DNA of 64,000 bases, taken from contig NZ_LZJF01000056.1 in assembly GCF_001666835.1 (NCBI RefSeq), positions 21,463 to 85,462 on the forward strand, written 5' to 3'. This document shows, one piece after another, positions 28,501-37,017 of this stretch (position 1 is the stretch's first letter; every line of letters starts with the position of its first letter). The notes under the pieces were generated by a model. It made no database searches, was not told the DNA's origin, and was given only the letters and a program-made list of their open reading frames with translations. The position numbers were made by a program, and so were the translations under genes. Origin of the DNA: Mycobacterium sp. E3251 (GTDB taxonomy: Bacteria; Actinomycetota; Actinomycetes; Mycobacteriales; Mycobacteriaceae).

Positions 28501-29073
28501 GTGAAGTACACGCCCACCCAGATCGCCGGCGTGACGATCATCGACCTCGAACCGCAACGTGATCACCGCGGCTTCTCCTCCCGCACCTTCTGCGCCGACG
28601 AATTCGCCAGCCGCGGGCTGACTTTCGACGTCACCCAGACGAACATCTTCTTCAACTACACCCGTGGCACCGTGCGGGGCCTGCACCATCGGGTGCCGCC
28701 GTACGCCCAAACCCAACTGGTCCGCTGCACCCGCGGCGCCATCGCGGCCGTGGCGGTGGACATCCGGCCCGGGTCGCAGACCTACGGCGACCACGTGATG
28801 GTCGAGTTAAGCGCGGACAATTACCGCGCGCTGTTCCTGCCGCCGTTTGTCGCGCATGGCTTCCAAACCCTGATCGACGACACCGAAGTCAGCTACCACG
28901 TCAGCGGTGAGCGGGCACCCTCCGACGAGCAGGGATTGCATTGGAACGACCCCGAATTCGGGATTGTCTGGCCGCTGCCGGTCACGGTCATCTCCGAGCG
29001 GGACGCCAGTTGGCCATCGCGAACGCCGACCTTCACGCCAATCGAGAGGGCAGCGTCATGTCTAAGCCGTTGA
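28501..29073 (+). CDS. dTDP-4-dehydrorhamnose 3,5-epimerase-like sugar epimerase
   Basis: 190-aa cupin of the RmlC family. GTG at 28501 is preceded by GGAAGGAG. The family frame is clear: DHRGFSSRTFCADEF, FFNYTRGTVRGLHHRVPP, LVRCTRGAIAAVAVDIRPGS, FLPPFVAHGFQ, GLHWNDPEFGIVWPL. The catalytic His in RGLH is present. By eye alignment two other active-site residues of RmlC differ: the lysine of QGKLVR is replaced (QTQLVR), and the tyrosine of the STGYNP segment is replaced (SGERAP). It may epimerise only one carbon or act on a different nucleotide sugar. It overlaps the next gene by 16 bp. Confidence 0.82.
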   Translation: MKYTPTQIAGVTIIDLEPQRDHRGFSSRTFCADEFASRGLTFDVTQTNIFFNYTRGTVRGLHHRVPPYAQTQLVRCTRGAIAAVAVDIRPGSQTYGDHVMVELSADNYRALFLPPFVAHGFQTLIDDTEVSYHVSGERAPSDEQGLHWNDPEFGIVWPLPVTVISERDASWPSRTPTFTPIERAASCLSR

Positions 29074-30644
29074 TGACCCGGGAATTGGTGGATGTCGTGC
29101 ACGCCGAACCAGGGCCGCACAACCGGAGGCCTGCCGGCATGATCCCGTCGGCTCGCCACCAAACGAGCGCTTTACCCGTCACCGCCGCTTCGGCGCCCTC
29201 CCCCGCGGGGAATGCCGTCCGGCGCTGGCAGCAGCAGTATTCGCAGCATCTGCGCATCAGCGACACCGTGATCGTGTGTGCGTCGGTGTTGCTCGCGCAG
29301 TACGTCCGATTCGGTGAAATCGCCAACACCTCGGGTTACTCGGACGTAGTGATGACGATGTTGTCATTCCTGTTCGCGGCGCTGTGGCTGTCATCGCTGG
29401 CGGTATTCCAAACGCGCTCAACGCGAGTCATCGGTGCCGGCATCGACGAGTACCGGCGGATCGGCAGCGCGTCATTCTGGACGTTCGGAATCATCGCGAT
29501 GGTGACCTTGCTCGCCAAGGTCGACCTGGCCCGCGGTTACCTCGCGATCGCGCTTCCCGTCGGGACCATGGGCTTGCTGGGGAGCCGCAGCCTGTGGCGC
29601 AAGCACATCCGCCAAATGCGCGCGAACGGCCAATGCCAGACGACGGTCCTGGCGATCGGGGACCGCCAGGCGGTTTCCCACCTTACCCATGAACTGACGC
29701 GCAACCCGCTGGACGGCTACGCCGTCGTCGGTGTGTGCATTCCCGGCTACGGTAGACCGCGCGGCAATGCCCTCACCCTCGGCGGCCGGGCGGTGCCGAT
29801 CCTCGGTGACGTCAGCGACGCGGTGGCGGCGATTCAGCGCTGCGGCGCCGACACCGTGGCGATCACGCAGACGGACCACTTTGGGATGCACGGAATCCGA
29901 GAGCTGATGTGGCAGTTGGAGACGATGGACGTCGACGTCGTGGTGTCGCCCGGCGTGATGGACGTGGCGGAGACGCGGTTGACCCTGCGTCCCACGGCGG
30001 GCATGCCGTTGCTGCATGTCGAGAAGCCGCAATACGAAGGGACGCAGCGCTTTCAGAAGCAGGTCTTCGATTTCCTCTTCTCGCTGGCGGCCCTCATCGG
30101 GACGGCGCCCATCCTCATCGCGGCGGCGATCGCCGTCAAGCTCACCAGCAAGGGCCCGGTGTTCTACCCATCCGAACGGATCGGCATCGACGGTAAGCCC
30201 TTCAGAATGCTCAAGTTTCGGACCATGATCGACGGCGCAGATACACAGATCGATCACCTCTTGGAGCTGAACGAAGGCGCAGGCGGCGTGCTGTTCAAGA
30301 TGCGCCAGGACCCACGGGTCACTCCCGTCGGCAGGATTCTGCGCAGGTTCAGCATCGACGAGCTGCCGCAGTTCATCAACGTCCTCAAGGGCGAGATGAG
30401 CGTCGTCGGGCCGCGCCCGCCATTGCGGCGGGAAGTCGAGAACTACGACGGTGACGTCAAGCGGCGGCTGCTGGTGAAGCCGGGCGTCAGCGGATTGTGG
30501 CAAGTGAGCGGCCGATCCGACCTGTCCTGGGAAGAGTCGGTGCGGTTGGACCTCTCCTATGTCGACAACTGGTCGATGTCGGGTGATCTGATGATCATCG
30601 CCAAGACGATTAAGGCCGTTCTCACCAGTCACGGCGCATACTAG
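29058..30644 (+). CDS. Polyprenyl-phosphate sugar-1-phosphate transferase (initiating enzyme, WcaJ/WbaP type)
   Basis: 528 aa. It should start repeat-unit synthesis by moving a hexose-1-phosphate onto the lipid carrier in the inner membrane. There are about four N-terminal membrane helices (~60-190), a CoA-binding-like domain, then a membrane helix ([20 protein letters not shown]) and the conserved bacterial sugar transferase domain: [82 protein letters not shown]. The ATG at 29058 has a GAGAGGG site upstream and overlaps the epimerase gene. It heads a tight cluster with flippase and glycosyltransferase. Confidence 0.92.
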   Translation: MSKPLMTRELVDVVHAEPGPHNRRPAGMIPSARHQTSALPVTAASAPSPAGNAVRRWQQQYSQHLRISDTVIVCASVLLAQYVRFGEIANTSGYSDVVMTMLSFLFAALWLSSLAVFQTRSTRVIGAGIDEYRRIGSASFWTFGIIAMVTLLAKVDLARGYLAIALPVGTMGLLGSRSLWRKHIRQMRANGQCQTTVLAIGDRQAVSHLTHELTRNPLDGYAVVGVCIPGYGRPRGNALTLGGRAVPILGDVSDAVAAIQRCGADTVAITQTDHFGMHGIRELMWQLETMDVDVVVSPGVMDVAETRLTLRPTAGMPLLHVEKPQYEGTQRFQKQVFDFLFSLAALIGTAPILIAAAIAVKLTSKGPVFYPSERIGIDGKPFRMLKFRTMIDGADTQIDHLLELNEGAGGVLFKMRQDPRVTPVGRILRRFSIDELPQFINVLKGEMSVVGPRPPLRREVENYDGDVKRRLLVKPGVSGLWQVSGRSDLSWEESVRLDLSYVDNWSMSGDLMIIAKTIKAVLTSHGAY

Positions 30645-30650
30645 GGAGTC

Positions 30651-32114
30651 ATGACTGAGCCGACGACCCCTGCTGCGGTCGTCCCATCGGTGCCGCTGTC
30701 GCGGATGGCTCACGCGTTCTCGATTCAACTCATCTGCCGGGCACTGGGCATGCTGGCCTCGGTGGTCTCGGTGGCGATGACGGCGCGCTACCTGGGTCCG
30801 GGCCGTTACGGCCAACTCTCCATCGCGGTGCTCTTCATCGCCGTGTGGACCAGTCTGGCCGATCTCGGCATCGCGACCGTGATCGTGCGCCGCGTGACCT
30901 CGGGCCAGGGCGACCTCGAGCGTCTGGTGCGCGTCAACAGCGGCATGGCCCTGATCTATTGCGTTCCGCTGGCGTTGTTGGCCGCCGGCTCCGGCTTGCT
31001 CATCTATCACGACGCCGACGTCCGAGTGATGCTCGTGGTGCTGTCCGGGGCGCTGCTGATGCAGACCATGACGACGCGGTTCGAGCCGGTGTTCTTGGCC
31101 ACCGTCCGGTTCTCGGCGGTGGCCATCTCCGACGTCGCCGGGCGCCTGGCCGCGCTGGCCATGGTCGTCGGCTTGGTCGCGGCGCGGGCGGACGTCGTCT
31201 GGTTCGCTGTCGCGCAACTGATCCCGCCCGCCCTGCAATTGGTGATCCAGGGCACCGCGGCGATGCGGCACATTTCGGTGCGCCCAATCTTCGCGCCCCG
31301 GGAGGCCGCGGATCTGTTGCGGGAAAGCCTGCCGCTGATGGGGTTTCTGGTCGTCGGACTCCTGTACTGCCGCGCCGACGGGGTGATCCTGTCCCTGCTG
31401 AGCACCCACTCCGAGGTGGGCGTGTACGGGCTGGCCTTCACCATCGCGTTCAACACCATTGTGGTCTCACTGGTCTTCCTCAAGTCGACGCTGTCGACGG
31501 CCACCGAGCTGTTCTCGCGTGACGTCGCCGCGTTCGCCGCCTTCCTGCGCCGCAGCGTGGAGTTGATGTACTTCGTGGCGATCCCCGTCGCGGTGGTCGG
31601 GGCGCTGTTGGCCGGACCGCTGATCGGGTTGTTCGGCGATAAGGGGTTCGTCGCCCGCGGGACGCCGACGCTGGCGTTGCTGTTCGTGGCGGCGGCCCTG
31701 CGATTCATCAGCGGCACGCTGGGCCAGGGTTTGGTCGCCAGCCATCATCAGCGGGTGTTGCTCTGGCTGACGGTCGCCACCCTGGTGCTCAACGTCGCGC
31801 TCAACGTCGCGCTCGCGGGCCGGCTCGGCGCCGTCGGCCCCGGCATCGCGCTGGTGTGCACGGAGTTTTTCAACCTGGCGGTGAGCAGCTGGTGGCTGCG
31901 CCGGCACTGCGGTTACCGTACGCCCGTGGCGTTCTTGCTGCGGGTGCTGATACCGACGGCAGCCAGCGTCGCGGCGACCCTGTTGCTCCGGGGTCACCAC
32001 GTGGTTCTCGTCCTCGCGGTGGCCGCCGTCGTCTACCTCGCCACCAGCGCGGCCGCCGGCCCGCTGCGCTGGTCGGACCTTGCCTCCTTGCGCCGAAATC
32101 GGCTGGCGGCATGA
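30651..32114 (+). CDS. Wzx-type polysaccharide flippase (MOP superfamily)
   Basis: 487-aa integral membrane protein with about 12-14 hydrophobic helices. Characteristic starts are MAHAFSIQLICRALGMLASV and MTARYLGPGRYGQLSIAVLF, as in O-antigen/teichoic-acid exporters (polysaccharide_synt family). It likely flips lipid-linked repeat units across the plasma membrane. It begins 6 bp after the initiating transferase and its stop overlaps the start of the next glycosyltransferase (ATGA). Together with the polymerase encoded at 40653-42131 it indicates a Wzx/Wzy-dependent pathway. Confidence 0.9.
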   Translation: MTEPTTPAAVVPSVPLSRMAHAFSIQLICRALGMLASVVSVAMTARYLGPGRYGQLSIAVLFIAVWTSLADLGIATVIVRRVTSGQGDLERLVRVNSGMALIYCVPLALLAAGSGLLIYHDADVRVMLVVLSGALLMQTMTTRFEPVFLATVRFSAVAISDVAGRLAALAMVVGLVAARADVVWFAVAQLIPPALQLVIQGTAAMRHISVRPIFAPREAADLLRESLPLMGFLVVGLLYCRADGVILSLLSTHSEVGVYGLAFTIAFNTIVVSLVFLKSTLSTATELFSRDVAAFAAFLRRSVELMYFVAIPVAVVGALLAGPLIGLFGDKGFVARGTPTLALLFVAAALRFISGTLGQGLVASHHQRVLLWLTVATLVLNVALNVALAGRLGAVGPGIALVCTEFFNLAVSSWWLRRHCGYRTPVAFLLRVLIPTAASVAATLLLRGHHVVLVLAVAAVVYLATSAAAGPLRWSDLASLRRNRLAA

Positions 32115-34036
32115 AGCGTGAACTGGACCGGCAATATCTGAAGGGCCCGGTCGGCGGCGCGGCCGGGCTGCCACCGGTCCGGCCGCTTGCCGTGCTGATC
32201 GTGGCCGGGTGCGGCCCCGACACGCTCGAGGGGTGCCTCGCCGGTGTCGCCGAGCAACTGCCCGGGCTGGCCGTCTATGTCTACGCGACCGGCGTCTGTA
32301 GGGAAGTGGCGGCCCGGCACCCGTGGGTCCACTTGGTGTCGGGCGCGGCGAAAGTTGGCTTCGCCGAGGCCTTCAACGCGCTGGTGGGGCACGCCCCGAG
32401 CGACGCGGATCTGCTGCTGCTGGACGCCAGAGTCCGCCTGTTGGGACCGCTCACCCGCACCCGCGAGTTGCTGCGCGGACCTCGGGTGGCCGCGGTTTCG
32501 CCGATGGCGCGGGGCGACACCACGCCCGGCTGGGCGCCGTGGGACGTCGCAACCCGCCGCCGGACCCTGGTTCGCGAGCTGGCGGCGGGCAGGCGGCGGG
32601 GCTCACCGTTTTCACGCCGCTACGCCCGGCAACCACCCGAATCAGAGGGCGTCGACGGCGAATTGGACCCCACCTGCCTGGCGATCAACCGCGCGGCGTG
32701 GAACACCGTCGGGGGCTTCGACGAGGAGTTCATCGGCGTCGCAGCGGCGGCGGACTGGCAGGCCCGCGCCCGCGCGGCGGGCTGGCGGCTGCTGCTGGCC
32801 GATGAGATCGGCGTCGAGGGTGCCGGTCTCGGCGACGAGGAGAGCACCGCCGCCGAGGGCCGCCGCGAGCGGGATCTGGCGCGAGCCGATACCGCGCTGC
32901 TGCTCGAGCATCAGCACAGCGTGCACCACGCCGACGCGTACCTGGCCGGTACCACCCTGCTGCGGTCGCGGCGGAGCCTTCACGGCGGCCGCCGCAAGGA
33001 CCTGCCCGCGATCGTGATCACCACCAACCGCCTGGTCTACGGCGGCGCCGAGAGGCAAAAGGCTTTGCTGGCAACGGAGTTGGATAGCCGGGGTTACTCG
33101 GTCACCATCGTCTGCGTGCAACGGTTCGGCCCAATGATCGCCGAGATTCCGGACACCGTGCGCGTGGTGCGCCAGCCGTGGTGGGCGCCCGTCGTCGATA
33201 TCCCCGAAGGCCCGGCGGTGCTCATCACCGCCGACACCAACACGGAGGCGGGCTTCGCCTCACTGTGGCGTGCGGGCGCGGCCGGCCGGCGCTGGTTGGT
33301 GGCTCCGCATGTCCCTCCCGAGCAGGACCGGCCCATTTACTCGCGGCCGCTGACCGCCGCCATGCGCCGCGCCGACGGCTTCATCGTGTTGGCCCAACGG
33401 CATTGGGACATGCTGGTCGCCCAGCATCGGTTGTGGGGACGGCACTTCGTTGCGCCCAACGGCGTCGCCCTCGCCGGTGACCCGGCGCCCCGGGTTCGCA
33501 CTGCCGGTGAGCCGCTGCACCTGGTCATGCTCTCGCGGATCGTCGAGCACAAGAACCCGCACCTACTGATCGAGGCGCTCGGCGAGCTGCCCGATATGCC
33601 ATGGCGGCTCTCGGTTTTCGGTGACGGCCCGGATCGCGAGAGGTTGCAGGCGCTTACTCCGGCCGGCTTGCGCGATCGGGTGCAGTGGCGGGGATGGTCA
33701 GCCGGGCCCGGGCCCGCGCTGGCGGACGCGGACCTGCTGTGTGTCCCGAGCCGGTCCGAGGCGTTTCCGCTGGTGATTCTCGAGGCGATGGCCCGGGCCG
33801 TTCCCGTTGCGGCGTCGGCGATTTGCGCCGTGCCGGAAATGCTCGATTTCGGCAGGGCGGGATTCCTGGTCGAGCCGGTGTCGGTGGCGGGGTGGCGGGA
33901 GAGCCTCGCGCGGATCCTGGCGGAGCCGGACGCGTTGCCGCCGGTCGGGCGGCGAGGCTTCGAACGGATGCGTAAGCACTACACCGTCGAGGCGATGACC
34001 GACGCCTACCTCGAGGCGATCAATGCGGTGCTGTGA
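32111..34036 (+). CDS. Two-domain glycosyltransferase (GT2-like + GT4)
   Basis: 641 aa. Residues ~20-290 resemble a GT2 (GT-A) glycosyltransferase: LAVLIVAGCGPDTLEGCLAGV, DADLLLLDARVRL in place of the usual acidic metal motif, and CLAINRAAWNTVGGFDEEFIG. From ~298 a GT4 (GT-B) enzyme begins (VITTNRLVYGGAERQKALLA), with LVMLSRIVEHKNPHLLIEAL, VFGDGPDRERL, and the E-x7-E motif in SRSEAFPLVILEAMARAVPV. One protein could therefore add two sugars, or the first domain could be a non-catalytic binding module. ATG at 32111 overlaps the flippase stop. Convergent with the next gene. Confidence 0.85.
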   Translation: MKRELDRQYLKGPVGGAAGLPPVRPLAVLIVAGCGPDTLEGCLAGVAEQLPGLAVYVYATGVCREVAARHPWVHLVSGAAKVGFAEAFNALVGHAPSDADLLLLDARVRLLGPLTRTRELLRGPRVAAVSPMARGDTTPGWAPWDVATRRRTLVRELAAGRRRGSPFSRRYARQPPESEGVDGELDPTCLAINRAAWNTVGGFDEEFIGVAAAADWQARARAAGWRLLLADEIGVEGAGLGDEESTAAEGRRERDLARADTALLLEHQHSVHHADAYLAGTTLLRSRRSLHGGRRKDLPAIVITTNRLVYGGAERQKALLATELDSRGYSVTIVCVQRFGPMIAEIPDTVRVVRQPWWAPVVDIPEGPAVLITADTNTEAGFASLWRAGAAGRRWLVAPHVPPEQDRPIYSRPLTAAMRRADGFIVLAQRHWDMLVAQHRLWGRHFVAPNGVALAGDPAPRVRTAGEPLHLVMLSRIVEHKNPHLLIEALGELPDMPWRLSVFGDGPDRERLQALTPAGLRDRVQWRGWSAGPGPALADADLLCVPSRSEAFPLVILEAMARAVPVAASAICAVPEMLDFGRAGFLVEPVSVAGWRESLARILAEPDALPPVGRRGFERMRKHYTVEAMTDAYLEAINAVL

Positions 34037-34070
34037 ACGCCCGCTGGGGGCAATGGCTTTCGTCCAGGCC

Positions 34071-34937
34071 CTACCGCTCGTATCGGAGGATCCTGGCCAC
34101 CGTGCGGGGTGACGTCTTGTGCTGCCCGAACCCGCTGTACAGGAAATACCTGGGTTCCACGTAGAGCTGCTCGATGCCCGTCGGCACATCGGCGAAGCAC
34201 TCGGACAGGGCGGTGTCGATGAAGAACGCATCGGAACCGGAGTGGGAGTTGCAACAGACCAGGCGGTAGTCGAAGCGGGCGAACAGCTCGGCATAACTGC
34301 TCAGCGACGCCCCGAAATAGTCGTCGGACTGCCACACGTGCTCGGGGTCGTAGGCGATCTGAAACTTCACCGGCGGGGGGAACTTCCCGTTGTATTCGAC
34401 GATGAAGAGTTTGGGACGGATGCCATCGGCCAGGAGTTTCTCGACCAGGTAGATGTCGTTGCCGTCCAGGTCGAGGGAGACCACGTCGACCTGGGTGGCG
34501 TCGATCCTCCGCAGGCAGGACCGGGCCAGCGCAACGATATTGTCCGCCGTTATCCACGCCTTCTCGTAGGCGAACCGCGGGTGGTCCTCGAGGGCCACGG
34601 CCAGGTCCTGTCCCCCGACCCAGAAGCCCTTCCAGCCCAGGGCCGCAAGGATCAGGGTGTTGTTCTCGGTCCCGTCGCCGACACCGAACTCCGCGAAGAC
34701 GCCGCCGTCGAGCCGGCCGATGCGGCGCAGGATCTCCAGCGTTATTCCGTCCTCGTCGGTCGCCGAAAAACACTTTTTGCCCGCGCGATTGAGCGGGTTG
34801 GGATGGTTCGCCTTCAGCGACTGGGAATGATCGAAAAGGATCAGATCCTTGAGCTGGTCCCGCGTTTCACTGCCGAGAATGCGCCGGACCTTCTGCCGGA
34901 GCGTCTCTTTCGGCGGCGGTGTAGCGCTTTTGGCCAT
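34071..34937 (-). CDS. FkbM-like methyltransferase-fold protein
   Basis: 288 aa. A Rossmann methyltransferase core is suggested by GGVFAEFGVGDGTENNTLILAALGWKGFWV (E-x-G-x-G-x-G SAM loop) and VDVVSLDLDGNDIYLVEKLL, followed by LFIVEYNGKFPPPVKFQIAY, a pattern seen in FkbM-related and uncharacterised sugar-cluster methyltransferases. The basic N-terminus (RQKVRRILGSETRDQLKDL) precedes the fold. It probably O-methylates a sugar of the polymer; this rests on context. TAGCTT 9 bases before the ATG suggests its own near-leaderless promoter. Divergent from the next methyltransferase gene. Confidence 0.7.
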   Translation of the reverse strand: MAKSATPPPKETLRQKVRRILGSETRDQLKDLILFDHSQSLKANHPNPLNRAGKKCFSATDEDGITLEILRRIGRLDGGVFAEFGVGDGTENNTLILAALGWKGFWVGGQDLAVALEDHPRFAYEKAWITADNIVALARSCLRRIDATQVDVVSLDLDGNDIYLVEKLLADGIRPKLFIVEYNGKFPPPVKFQIAYDPEHVWQSDDYFGASLSSYAELFARFDYRLVCCNSHSGSDAFFIDTALSECFADVPTGIEQLYVEPRYFLYSGFGQHKTSPRTVARILRYER

Positions 34938-35127
34938 TGGAGACCAAAGCTATCACGGCCCCGCATGACTATTCCCGGCATTCGCTGAATAGCGGTGCTG
35001 CACAACGCCCGTCCGCGCCGAAATTCGGTCCCGATTTGCTTGCCGATGGCGTTGCGGGTGCCGTAGGTTCTCCATTGTCCCGGTGTTTGCTCAAGGCGCG
35101 GGTCATGCTCGGGAGGGTCTGATAGGC

Positions 35128-35949
35128 GTGTTGTGCCGCATCTGCAATTCGAGCACCAGTCTGGCGTTCACTCACCGGGTCCTCGCCAAATACGACTGCA
35201 AGTACTACTTCTGCGACAACTGCGGCGGCCTGCAGACCGAAGAGCCGCATTGGCTGGACGAGGCCTACGCCAGCCCCATCGCGGCGGCGGACACCACCAT
35301 GCTGTGGCGCAATCAGTATCTTGCACGGGCGATGTCGGTGCTGCTGTACTTCTTCTTCGATCGCCGCGGCCGGTTTCTCGACGCGGCCGGGGGCTATGGT
35401 GTTTTCACCCGCCTGATGCGGGACATCGGCTTCGACTATTACTGGACCGACAAGCACTCCCCCAACCTGACCGCGCAAGGCTTCGAGGCCGACGCGGGTC
35501 CGGGCCCGCCGTACACGGTGGTCACCGCCTTCGAGGTGATGGAGCATCTCGCCGACCCGGTCGGATTTGTTGCCGAATTGCTGGAGACCACGGGCACCGA
35601 CACCATCGTGTTCACCACCGAACTCTTTGACGGCCGGCCCCCGCCACCGGAGGAATGGATGTACTACGCCTTTGCCACCGGCCAGCACATCACCTTCTAT
35701 CAGAAATCGACGTTGGCGCTCATCGGAAAGCAGTTCGGCATGCAGTTCCACACCTCCAAGACGCGGTGGTGGCAGCTCGGGGGCATGGGTCTGCACATTT
35801 GGACTCGCGAGAAAATCAATCCGCTGGCCTGGCGGCTGCTGGCCTCCCCCCGCATCACGGGCCTCCTCGAGGGCCTGCCACGACGCGCGCTTCAGACACG
35901 GATGTGGACCGACGCCGACGTTTTCCTGCAGGCCGACAACGAGCAATGA
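35128..35949 (+). CDS. Class I SAM methyltransferase with N-terminal zinc ribbon
   Basis: 273 aa from a GTG at 35128 (GGAGGG 10 bases upstream). Four cysteines form a likely zinc site: LCRICNSS and YYFCDNCGG. This layout occurs in sugar C-methyltransferases and in Methyltransf_23-type proteins. The SAM domain follows with RGRFLDAAGGYGVFTRLMRDIG and TAFEVMEHLADPVGF, then FTTELF and a conserved GQHITFYQKSTL. It may methylate a nucleotide sugar or the polymer end. Its stop overlaps the start of the next glycosyltransferase (ATGA), so they are co-translated. Confidence 0.83.
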   Translation: MLCRICNSSTSLAFTHRVLAKYDCKYYFCDNCGGLQTEEPHWLDEAYASPIAAADTTMLWRNQYLARAMSVLLYFFFDRRGRFLDAAGGYGVFTRLMRDIGFDYYWTDKHSPNLTAQGFEADAGPGPPYTVVTAFEVMEHLADPVGFVAELLETTGTDTIVFTTELFDGRPPPPEEWMYYAFATGQHITFYQKSTLALIGKQFGMQFHTSKTRWWQLGGMGLHIWTREKINPLAWRLLASPRITGLLEGLPRRALQTRMWTDADVFLQADNEQ

Positions 35950-37004
35950 AATCGCCCCGGGTACTTTGGCTTTCGCCGTGGACACGGCCGGCGGTGCGCG
36001 TGCAGGCCGAGGGGCTGTTGCGCCGCGGCGCCGACGTGTTGCTGGTGACCTCCGACCGGCACCCCGAGTCGGACGCCGCCCGCGACTACGAGCTGGTGCT
36101 CGATCCGCGGTTCAAAACCGCCGCCACCTGGCTCCCAACCTTCAAGGCGTGGCGCCGGATCCGCGAGTTTCGACCCGACGTCGTGATCGCCGAGATCGTC
36201 CGTGATCCCCGCTGGATCGCGTTGGCCGGGCGCGTTCCCCGCATCCAGGTGGTGCATGACGACCGGCCGCACGACCCCGGCGAACAGGTCCCGTCCTACG
36301 AACGCGCGGTGTTCGACCGGTGGGGCGCGCGCTCGGCCGCCACCATCACCTACAGCGAGTACGTTGCGGCAGCCGTCGCCTCGCGCCGCGATGTCGCCGG
36401 CACGCCCGTGTTTGTCGTGCCGCTCGCGAGTGATATTGACCCCCAACGCGTTCCGCCATTCGTGGGTCCCGAGGGTCGCCGGGATTTCGTCATGTTCGGC
36501 CGGCTCAACCCGTACAAGAACGTCGATGTCGTGCTCGAGGCGTGGCAGCACCATATCGTCGGCGGCGGCTGGCACGGTGACAACCTGGTGCTCATCGGCG
36601 ACGGGCCGCTGGACCCCGCCGCGCTGCCCAAACACACGCGCTGGCGCAACGGCAGCTACCGCTACGCCGACGTCATCCCGACACTGGCCGCCGCGAAGGG
36701 TTCGGTCTGCCATTACCGACGCGCGTCACAAAGCGGCGTGCAGGTGCTCTCGATGCAGCTGGGGGTGATGCCGATCGTGTCGACGTCCGGCGGCCTGCCC
36801 GAGTACCAGCCGCCCGGCTGTCCCCCGATCGGTGTCGACGATGTCGCCGGAGTCGCCGCCGCGTTCGACCTGCTGGCCGACCCGTCGGTCGCGGCGCAGC
36901 GCGGGGCCGAGGCGGCGCGCTACTACGCGCAGCATTGCGACGTCGACATCGTCGCGGAGCGCTTCCTGGACGTCATCGACCGGGTGCTGGCGAGTCGGCG
37001 CTGA
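35946..37004 (+). CDS. GT4 glycosyltransferase
   Basis: 352-aa GT-B fold enzyme. The N-terminal half includes PRVLWLSPWTRPAVRVQAEGL, DVVIAEIVRDPRWIALAG and HDDRPHDPGEQVPSYE. The C-terminal nucleotide-sugar half includes FVMFGRLNPYKNVDVVLEAW, LVLIGDGPLDP and SQSGVQVLSMQLGVMPIVST, where the usual first Glu of E-x7-E is replaced by Gln/Ser. Its donor and acceptor sugars are unknown. It is coupled to the methyltransferase gene through an ATGA overlap and converges on the GMC oxidoreductase gene 13 bp away. Confidence 0.85.
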   Translation: MKSPRVLWLSPWTRPAVRVQAEGLLRRGADVLLVTSDRHPESDAARDYELVLDPRFKTAATWLPTFKAWRRIREFRPDVVIAEIVRDPRWIALAGRVPRIQVVHDDRPHDPGEQVPSYERAVFDRWGARSAATITYSEYVAAAVASRRDVAGTPVFVVPLASDIDPQRVPPFVGPEGRRDFVMFGRLNPYKNVDVVLEAWQHHIVGGGWHGDNLVLIGDGPLDPAALPKHTRWRNGSYRYADVIPTLAAAKGSVCHYRRASQSGVQVLSMQLGVMPIVSTSGGLPEYQPPGCPPIGVDDVAGVAAAFDLLADPSVAAQRGAEAARYYAQHCDVDIVAERFLDVIDRVLASRR

Positions 37005-37017
37005 GCTGCCTATGCCG

